From an uncultured Mycoplasma sp. (lineage in GTDB: Bacteria > Bacillota_I > Bacilli_A > Mycoplasmatales > Mycoplasmoidaceae), in contig CAMWHH010000048.1 in the NCBI GenBank assembly GCA_947174035.1, forward strand, positions 1-6,000: a DNA stretch of 6,000 nucleotides. Direction: 5' to 3'. Of this stretch, positions 1 to 6,000 are shown piece by piece. Position 1 is the stretch's first letter; each line of letters begins with the position of its first letter. Below the pieces are notes generated by a model, which was not told the origin of the DNA, ran no database searches, and saw only the letters and a program-made list of their open reading frames with translations. The position numbers and the translations under genes are program-made.

Positions 1-10
1 GGTAATAGAA

Positions 11-1768
11 ATGGAAAAAGAAAATAAAAATAATTTAGAACCAACTCCTTTAAGTGAAAGTAATGAATTTATTGAAATTAAAAACATCATAAAAAAATAC
101 CCAGATGGTTTTCTAGCAGTTAAAAAAATAAATTTATCAATTAAAAAAGGAGAGTTTGTAACAATTTTAGGACCAAGTGGATGTGGTAAAACTACCATTC
201 TAAAAATGATAGGAGGTTTTGAACTTCCAACATCTGGAAAGATTTTGGTTAACAAAATTGATATTAAAGATTTACCGATTCAAAGAAGACCAACAGCAAC
301 AGTTTTTCAAGATTATGCACTTTTCCCAAATATGAATGTTGAAAAAAATATTGCTTATGGTTTATCAGAAATAAGAAAGCCTTTAGAAAATGTTCCAGAC
401 ACTTACAAAAAAGACAGTGAAAAATACTTTAATGATTGTTTAAAAAAATCAAAATCAAAAATTAAAGATATTGAAAAAAAACGTGAAGTTTACTTAAAAG
501 AAATTAAAAAATTAGAAAAAAGAATAAGTGATTCACAATCTCTTTCTGAAGTTAGTAAGTTAACTGATGATGAATATGAACAATTAATAGAAGGTATTGA
601 AAAAGAATATAGTGAAAACCATAATCAAAAAGAGTTATATAAATCAATTCCTTTCAAAATTAAATTTATCGAAGTTATAAACAACACTTTAAGTTTTTTA
701 AAAATTAATAAAAATATTGAGTTAAATAGTAAAAATCAAGATCAATTAATCCAAAAATATTTAAAGTATGAAAAAGCTTACCGAATTAATTCAATTATTA
801 AAAACAAAATAAATTATTTAAATTATAAAGCTGATGATTTAGATTATTGAGTGTCTTACTGACAGAATTATCCATATCAAGAAAAAGAATGATTTGATAA
901 AAGAAAGTTAACAAGAAAACTTACAAAGAAAGAAATTAATGAAGAAGTAAATAAAATAATTCAAATCATTGGTTTGGAAGGTAAAAATAAAAAAATGCCA
1001 AGTGATTTATCTGGAGGAATGCAACAAAGAGTTGCATTAGCTAGAGCATTAGTTATCAAGCCAGAAATTTTATTATTAGATGAACCACTTAGTGCACTAG
1101 ATGCAAAAGTAAGAGTTCAAATGCAACAAGAATTAAAAAACTTGCACAAAAAATTTGGAATTACTTTTATTCTAGTTACACATGATCAAGAAGAAGCACT
1201 AACTTTATCAGACAAAATTATAGTAATGTCTCAAGGTAAAATTCAACAAATTGGAAAACCAAATGAAATCTATGACTCACCTGCTAATAATTGAGTTGCA
1301 AACTTTATAGGTAAAGCAAATATTCTAAAAGGAACTTATTTAAAAGGTAACAAAGTAAAACTTTTTGATAAAGTTTTAAAAGTTGATAAAAAATATAATA
1401 ATTTTGCAGATGGTGAAGAAGTTAATATCATGATTAGACCAGAAGATTTTGATGTTGTTACTCAAGGAAAAGGAAAAATAAAAGTTACTGTTTTAGAAAC
1501 AACATACAAAGGACTAATGTGAGAATTAATTTGTGATTATGAAGGAACACTTATTAAGCTTGAAGCTGTAAACAGAGTAAAACAAGAACAAGAAATTTAT
1601 TTAAATTGAGATAATGAAGATATGCATTTAATGAAAAAAGATGATGAAAATGATACTTATGTTGATGAAACTAGTGAGTTTGAAGTAATAACAAAAAATG
1701 CATATAAGAAAAAAATGAAAGAAATAAAAAATAAGAAAAGTTCAAAAAATAAAGGAGGTAAAAAATAA
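11..1768 (+). CDS. potA: Spermidine/putrescine import ATP-binding protein PotA, long mollicute form
   Basis: This is the cytoplasmic ATPase that drives polyamine import through PotB/PotC; 585 residues under code 4. The ABC domain shows Walker A GPSGCGKT (54-61), Q-loop Q100 in VFQDYALFP, signature LSGGMQQR (333-340), Walker B ILLLDEP (353-359), D-loop SALD (361-364) and H-loop H391. A C-terminal TOBE-like region follows (about 427-535, including IRPEDFDV) and then a Lys-rich tail. In-frame UGA Trp codons lie at 848, 860, 890, 1292, 1520 and 1607. Typical PotA is about 350-380 residues. Here some 185 extra residues (about 119-304) lie between the Q-loop and the signature; they are Lys/Glu/Asn-rich, partly coiled-coil-like, and end in a Trp/Tyr cluster. 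The start is the first ATG after an in-frame TAG at 5-7. Its ribosome binding site is largely outside the window. The PotA assignment rests on family motifs plus the potBCD neighbours. Confidence 0.95.
1751..1759 (+). promoter_or_regulatory. Strong Shine-Dalgarno sequence for potB
   Basis: AAAGGAGGT is a near-perfect anti-16S match lying inside the last codons of potA (encoding K-G-G), 11 nt before the potB ATG. It fixes the potB start and is the best ribosome binding site in the window. Confidence 0.85.
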
Positions 1769-1770
1769 TT

Positions 1771-2646
1771 ATGTTTTCAAAATTAAGTTTTAATGTTGAT
1801 AAAAAAACATTTTCTAGATTTTTACTTTTAGCTCCTTATTTAATAATTACTATTTTATTAATAGTTATTCCTTTAATCTTGGTTTTTATAAAACCTTTTC
1901 AACCAACAGTAGATTCTGCAACAAATGAATCTATTGCAATTTCAAATAACTGATCATTTTTAGGAGCAACAATTTGAGAGAAAATAGGTTTGTCATTTTT
2001 AGTAGCAATTATAGTAACAATTGTTTGTGTTATTATAGGTTATGCTTTTGCTTATTTTTTATCACTTTCAAAATCACTTCCTGCAAAAATATTTGCTATC
2101 TCTTTAATGACTTCTCCAATGTGAATAAGTTTTTTAATTAAACTTGTAGGATTAAAAGAAATTTTTGATTTTATAAATGGACAAGCAAATAGTACATATG
2201 GATTAATTTATACAATCATTGCTTTAGTATATGTTAATTTACCGACTTTTATTTTAACTATTTATACTTTTTTAAATACAATCCCTAAAAATCTTTTAGA
2301 AGCAAGTAAAGATTTAGGAAAAAATTGTGTTCAAACTTTTTTCCAAGTTATTTTACCTTATACAAAAAATGCAGTTTTTAGTGGGATTACATTAATTTTT
2401 TTACCAACACTTACAACTGCTGGTGTTACTCAATTTATGGATAATTCAAATAATGGTGAATTAATTGGAAGTATTTTACTTGACAAAGGACTTGAAGGAA
2501 CTGCAAGTCAAATAGCATTGGCAAGGGTTGCAACACTTTCTTTAGTTGTTTGTTTAATTATTTTGGTTTTATGATCAATTGCTGTTTTAATACCTAAAAG
2601 TATTAAACATTATAAAAAAATGAAAAAGGAAAATTTAAATGCATAA
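1771..2646 (+). CDS. potB: Spermidine/putrescine ABC transporter permease PotB
   Basis: This is one of the two integral membrane subunits forming the polyamine channel; 291 residues, close to the family's usual 275-300. Hydrophobic segments suggest about six membrane helices, roughly at 17-41, 70-97, 103-125, 143-170, 198-222 and 254-280. The cytoplasmic EAA loop that docks on the ATPase is clear at 177-196: EASKDLG, then VILP after nine more residues. UGA Trp codons are at 1951, 1975, 2122 and 2572. It starts 2 nt after the potA stop behind a strong Shine-Dalgarno sequence. It ends in TAA, overlapping the potC start by 8 nt, which suggests translational coupling. Assignment as PotB rather than another type I importer permease rests on its place between potA and potC. 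Confidence 0.93.
2623..2630 (+). promoter_or_regulatory. Shine-Dalgarno sequence for potC inside potB
   Basis: AAAAAGGA lies 8 nt before the potC ATG and inside the 3' end of potB. It supports ATG 2639 as the start and the 8-nt overlap (ATGCATAA) with the potB stop. Confidence 0.7.
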
Positions 2647-3487
2647 AATTCAATTAAGTTCAGTTCTAAGTTTTTTAAGAAAAACATATGTTTATTTTTT
2701 ACTTGCTTTAATTTATGTTCCTTTAATTTTTATAGTTGCTTTAAGTTTTAATGGACAAAGTATTAAAGGAAACATACTTTTAGATTTTGGTGATATTGAT
2801 GGTAAAAACTGAGTTTCATTGTTTAGTGATTTAAGTAGTGATGGGTTTTTAGCAAATTTATTAAACTCAATTTTAGTCGCACTTATTGTTACTCCAGTTT
2901 CAGTAATTATAGGTTTGTTTACTGCTTTTGGAATATGGTCAGCTAAGCAAAAAACAAGAAACTTCATAAGATCAGCATCATCTATAAATATTTCAATTCC
3001 AGATATTATTGCTGGTATTAGTCTTTCTTTATTATTTGCTGTTGTTTGAATACCATTGGGTCTTGACTATGGATATGCCACAACTGTTATTGCTCATATA
3101 TCTTTTTGTACACCATATGCAATTGTTGCAATTTATCCAAGAATGGCATCACTAAAAAATAATTTAATTAACGCTTCTAATGATTTAGGTGCATCAAAGT
3201 TCAAAACTTTTATGAAAGTTATTGTTCCTCATGTTTATCCTTCAATTATTGCTGCTGCAATAATTGTTACAGCAATTAGTTTTGATGATTTTGTTATAAC
3301 TTTATTAGTTAGTGGAAACTTTAGAACTATTGCTACTAAAATTTATTTGTCTGCCAAAGGTATTAAAGCTTGAATAGTAACTTTTGGGGCATTATTAGTA
3401 ATTTTATTTATTTTTGGCACATTCATCCTTGCAGGATTTAAAATTTATAAAGTAAAGTCAAAAAATAAATCTTTATGAAAAAAATAA
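2639..3487 (+). CDS. potC: Spermidine/putrescine ABC transporter permease PotC
   Basis: This is the second channel subunit, pairing with PotB; 282 residues. An N-terminal helix at about 16-36 ends in VALSFN, typical of PotC-type permeases. Further helices lie around 72-97, 108-138, 142-165, 198-220 and 245-271. The EAA loop is at 178-197 as a variant (NASNDLG, then VIVP). FDDFVITLLVSG just after it is a familiar PotC stretch. UGA Trp codons are at 2810, 3047, 3371 and 3476; W100 (2936-2938) is the only UGG seen in the window. The reading frame passes through the UGA at 3476 and ends at TAA 3485-3487 (…SLWKK), overlapping potD by 13 nt. Under the standard code it would stop at 3476, giving an ATGA overlap with potD. 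The last codons form an A7 tract that could permit a shift into potD. Confidence 0.93.
3475..3487 (+). other. potC/potD overlap with an A7 slippery-type tract
   Basis: The 13-nt overlap holds the potD ATG, seven A's (3478-3484) and the potC TAA (3485-3487). In the potC frame the tract reads A AAA AAA followed at once by the stop, the layout of a -1 slippery heptamer. A -1 slip moves the ribosome exactly into the potD frame. Frameshifting itself is an inference. Lys-rich lipoprotein starts naturally give A-runs, so chance is a real alternative, and I saw no obvious downstream hairpin. Confidence 0.45.
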
Positions 3488-5187
3488 TTAAAATCATCTT
3501 TATCCCCTTATTTTCTTTTCTTTTTCCATCTTTTTTAACATCATGTTCAGCAAATGAAGGTTTTTATTTTGCAAATTTTGAAAGTTATATTTCTCAAGAT
3601 TTACTTGATGAATTAGAAAGTGGAGAATTAAAAGGATTTAATGGAACTCAAATAGATGATTTTAATTATAGAACTTTTACAACTAATGAGGATTTAGAAA
3701 GAAATTTTGTCACAAATTATAATATGGCTGTTCCTTCAACATACCTTACTGTTAAGTTAGCAAATGAAGGACAACTATTACCAATTGATTGAAAAAAATT
3801 TAATTTATATAAATTAGATGAAAATGGGATGAGAACTAATGAAAAAATTGAAAAAGCTTCAGATGCATTAACATTATTTACTCCTCAAGTTAGATCAATT
3901 TTACTTACTTATTCTTTAGAAGAAGCATATGAAAAAGACAAAAACTTTAACATTGATCCATGTGGTGGTTTATTAAATTACTGTGTTCCATATTTTTTAC
4001 AAAATTTTGGTTTTGCTTACAAAACAAACGATGGAAAAAGTTGAGATGAATTTAACTCTGAATATAGTTGAAAAACAATAGTAGATTCAATAAAAAAACA
4101 TGATAATTATGTTAATAAAGTTTCTGCTGTTGATGATTCTAGAACATTATATTCAATCGGAAGACTAGTTGAAACTAATGACCAAAACATAAATCCTGGT
4201 CCACTACAACCACAATTATCTACCACATATGAAACAGTTGATACAGAAATAGATTATTCTAAAACATATCAAAATTTAATTACTGGAATACCAAGGAATA
4301 AATATTATTTGAATTCTGATTCAAATAATGTTTTAAACTCTTTTGCAGCACTTAATGGTTCTGAAGCTATTTTTTCTTATAATGGCGATATATTATTTGG
4401 AATTCAAGGTGGTGATAACTATGCATATGATGAAGAAGATCCTTCTGATTTCCAAGAATGAATTGAAAATTACATAGATAAATCTGCTTTATCTGATGAA
4501 AATAATCCAGAAAAAAATCAAGAATTTTTTATAAAAAATGTTAGTCCTAGTAATTCATTTTTACTATTAGATACAATGGTTATTAATCGTAATAGAGTTA
4601 AATCAGAAAAAGAAAAAAATTTAGCATATTCAATCTTATACAAAATAGGATTAGAAGGAAGCGATTTAAGTTTGTATAAAGATTCTAAAAAAACAGAATA
4701 TAGTGATTCTGCAATTTTTGATGAAAATGTTGATAAAAATGGTAATGAAGTTTTTTTATATGGTCCAGCACAAAACTTTGACTATGTGCAATATACTTCC
4801 CCCCTATTAACACTAAATGCATATGTTTTAAACTCTGATAGTAATATTGATCAATACAACAATAATGATGTAATTCCAAGCTATAACCTATACAATTCAT
4901 TGAGTTCCAACGTTAATAGAAAAGGTTATTTTACCGATATTTATAAAGAAGAAAATATAGTCAAAGATGATACAAATAATGGTTTTTTAACTGAAACTCA
5001 ATATTGAAATTATATTGATACTTTAATTAGTGTTTACCAAATAAGAAATCTAGGTAATGAAAGTAAAAGTCAAGATTGTAGTGGAGTTGAATATTATATA
5101 TCTAATTTCACTCCAAGAAATATTAGTGATTTAAACAAATCAAATATGAGTTGAGCATATTCAGATGTAAAATCTAATTACTTTTAA
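3475..5187 (+). CDS. potD: Polyamine-binding lipoprotein PotD (spermidine/putrescine substrate-binding subunit)
   Basis: This is the extracellular substrate-binding subunit; 570 residues, against about 350 in E. coli PotD. It has a lipoprotein signal: Lys-rich start, hydrophobic core at 7-21 and lipobox LTSC with C24 as the predicted lipidated residue. By-eye alignment to E. coli PotD supports the family: FANFESY (32-38) with YNWTEY, VPSTY (86-90) with VPSTY, NYCVPYF (168-174) with NDYSIPYI, DDSR (220-223) with DDAR, YNG (302-304) with WNG, and LLDTMVI (364-370) with WMDSLAI. UGA Trp codons are at 3790, 4042, 4069, 4459, 5005 and 5152. The extra length is spread over insertions and a C-terminal tail of about 50 residues. 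No good Shine-Dalgarno precedes the ATG, so translation probably depends on coupling to potC or on frameshifting from it. Substrate preference cannot be read with confidence. Confidence 0.88.
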
Positions 5188-5192
5188 AGATT

Positions 5193-5200
5193 AAAAAAGG
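5193..5200 (+). promoter_or_regulatory. Shine-Dalgarno sequence for tsaD
   Basis: AAAAAAGG lies 7 nt before the tsaD ATG in the 20-nt potD-tsaD gap. The gap has no room for a hairpin terminator, which supports read-through from the pot genes. Confidence 0.7.
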
Positions 5201-5207
5201 ATAAATA

Positions 5208-6000
5208 ATGTACATTCTAGGAATTGAAACTAGTTGTGATGATACTAGTGTTGCAGTTTTAAAAGATAATATGGTTTTAAGTTGTGTTACTAAAAATAAC
5301 AGCAGTCAACTTAATCCATATGGTGGTATAGTCCCAGAAATTGTAGCAAGATTTCACGAGGAAAATATTATACCTGCTTTTGATGAAGCTATTAAAAAAG
5401 CAAACATAAAAATATTTGACTTAAATAAAATTGCTTATACTAGTGAACCTGGTCTACCAGGGTCATTATTTGTTGGAGAAATTTTTGCAAAATCTTTAGC
5501 ATATTCATTAGATATTGAATGTATTCCAATCAACCATATTCATGGCCATATTTTAAGTCCATTTATTAATAGTAAACCAGTTTATCCTTTTATTTCTTTA
5601 ATTGCATCTGGAAAAACAACTAGCATTTTTTTAGTTGAAAGTGCAAACAAAATTATTGAAAAAACCAAAACTAAAGATGATGCAATTGGTGAAATGTTTG
5701 ATAAAGTTGGCAAAGCATTAGGATATGATTATCCAGGTGGTCCAAAAATTGACAAATTTTTTGATATTAATAAAGCCACTATTTCATTTCAATTTCCTCC
5801 TGTTGAAAATGATTTTTCATTTTCTGGAATAAAAAATAAATTCTTAAGCTTAATTAATAATGAAAAGAAAAAAAATGGTTTTATCGACACCGTTACAATT
5901 GGATCATCTTTTATGAAATATTCAATTGATTTAATAATTAAAAAACTTGAATTTTATAAAAAGAAATTAAATACAGAACATATTTGCATTGGTGGTGGTG
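5208..6000 (+). CDS. tsaD: tRNA N6-threonylcarbamoyladenosine transferase TsaD, 3'-truncated by the window edge
   Basis: TsaD (formerly Gcp/YgjD) transfers the threonylcarbamoyl group to A37 of ANN-decoding tRNAs, with TsaB and TsaE. About 264 residues are visible, out of a usual 310-340. The ASKHA/Kae1 motifs appear in order: GIETSCDDTSVAV (5-17), GGIVPEIVARFH (39-50), EPGLPGSLFVG (80-90), the metal-binding NHIHGH with H110 and H114, EMFDKVGKALGYDYPGGP, FSFSGIKN, and GGG at the edge, where GGVAAN is expected. The remaining metal ligand, an Asp near the C-terminus, lies outside. The usual SGGHT motif reads SGKTT (134-138). The start ATG is 20 nt after potD, behind an AAAAAAGG ribosome binding site. 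No Trp codon is seen. With no terminator or clear promoter in the gap, it is probably co-transcribed with the pot genes, though its function is unrelated. Confidence 0.95.
   Translation, partial: MYILGIETSCDDTSVAVLKDNMVLSCVTKNNSSQLNPYGGIVPEIVARFHEENIIPAFDEAIKKANIKIFDLNKIAYTSEPGLPGSLFVGEIFAKSLAYSLDIECIPINHIHGHILSPFINSKPVYPFISLIASGKTTSIFLVESANKIIEKTKTKDDAIGEMFDKVGKALGYDYPGGPKIDKFFDINKATISFQFPPVENDFSFSGIKNKFLSLINNEKKKNGFIDTVTIGSSFMKYSIDLIIKKLEFYKKKLNTEHICIGGG

Noticed and set aside
851..973. Apparent gap splitting potA into two genes or a pseudogene
   Set aside because: The three UGAs here are in frame as Trp, the frame is the same on both sides, and the N-terminal Walker A and C-terminal signature/Walker B halves complete one ATPase.
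2713..2967. Minus-strand open frame of 84 codons
   Set aside because: It lies opposite potC, which has clear permease motifs; its translation shows no recognisable domain and it has no ribosome binding site or matching context.
4685..4900. Minus-strand open frame of 71 codons
   Set aside because: It is antisense to the continuous potD frame; its His/Tyr/Gln-rich composition is what AT-rich antisense DNA gives.
4576..5007. Separate gene in the 3' part of potD
   Set aside because: The frame is continuous with upstream potD through UGA Trp codons, and this section aligns with the C-terminal half of PotD.
5087..5115. TATA-rich stretch near the end of potD as a possible tsaD promoter
   Set aside because: A+T-rich coding DNA gives such matches often; no convincing -35/-10 pair with proper spacing was seen, and read-through from potD explains tsaD expression.

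Overview
The window comes from a mollicute (Mycoplasma or a close relative). It is strongly A+T-rich, and four consecutive genes stay open only if UGA is read as tryptophan (translation table 4). I count 20 in-frame UGA codons in these genes, all at plausible Trp positions, against a single UGG. Under the standard code each gene would look like a string of fragments. The long PotA form and the gene order resemble, from memory, the Mycoplasma genitalium/pneumoniae type more than the M. mycoides type. I cannot name a species.

Layout: five genes on the + strand are packed into what looks like one operon. potA (11-1768) is a polyamine ABC transporter ATPase with a large extra domain. potB (1771-2646) and potC (2639-3487) are the two permease subunits. 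potD (3475-5187) is a polyamine-binding lipoprotein. tsaD (5208 to beyond the right edge) is the tRNA t6A-modification enzyme. Non-coding DNA is limited to positions 1-10, 1769-1770 and 5188-5207. There is no stretch over 300 bases without a gene, and I saw no RNA gene, mobile element, CRISPR array or convincing terminator. The operon promoter must lie left of the window.

How the genes work together: PotD, anchored to the outer face of the membrane, captures a polyamine (spermidine or putrescine) and hands it to the PotB/PotC channel, and PotA powers import. This fits a parasite with little biosynthetic capacity. TsaD is not part of the transporter. It probably shares the transcript, and the same neighbourhood (pot genes then the gcp/tsaD gene) is, from memory, found in M. 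genitalium.

The most interesting spot is the potC/potD junction. The genes overlap by 13 nt across a run of seven A's that sits immediately before the potC stop. A -1 slip there, or one extra A, would join PotC and PotD into a single protein of about 849 residues with sensible topology. Other points of note are the ~185-residue insertion in PotA, substitutions at expected ligand-contact positions in PotD, and an altered SGGHT motif in TsaD.
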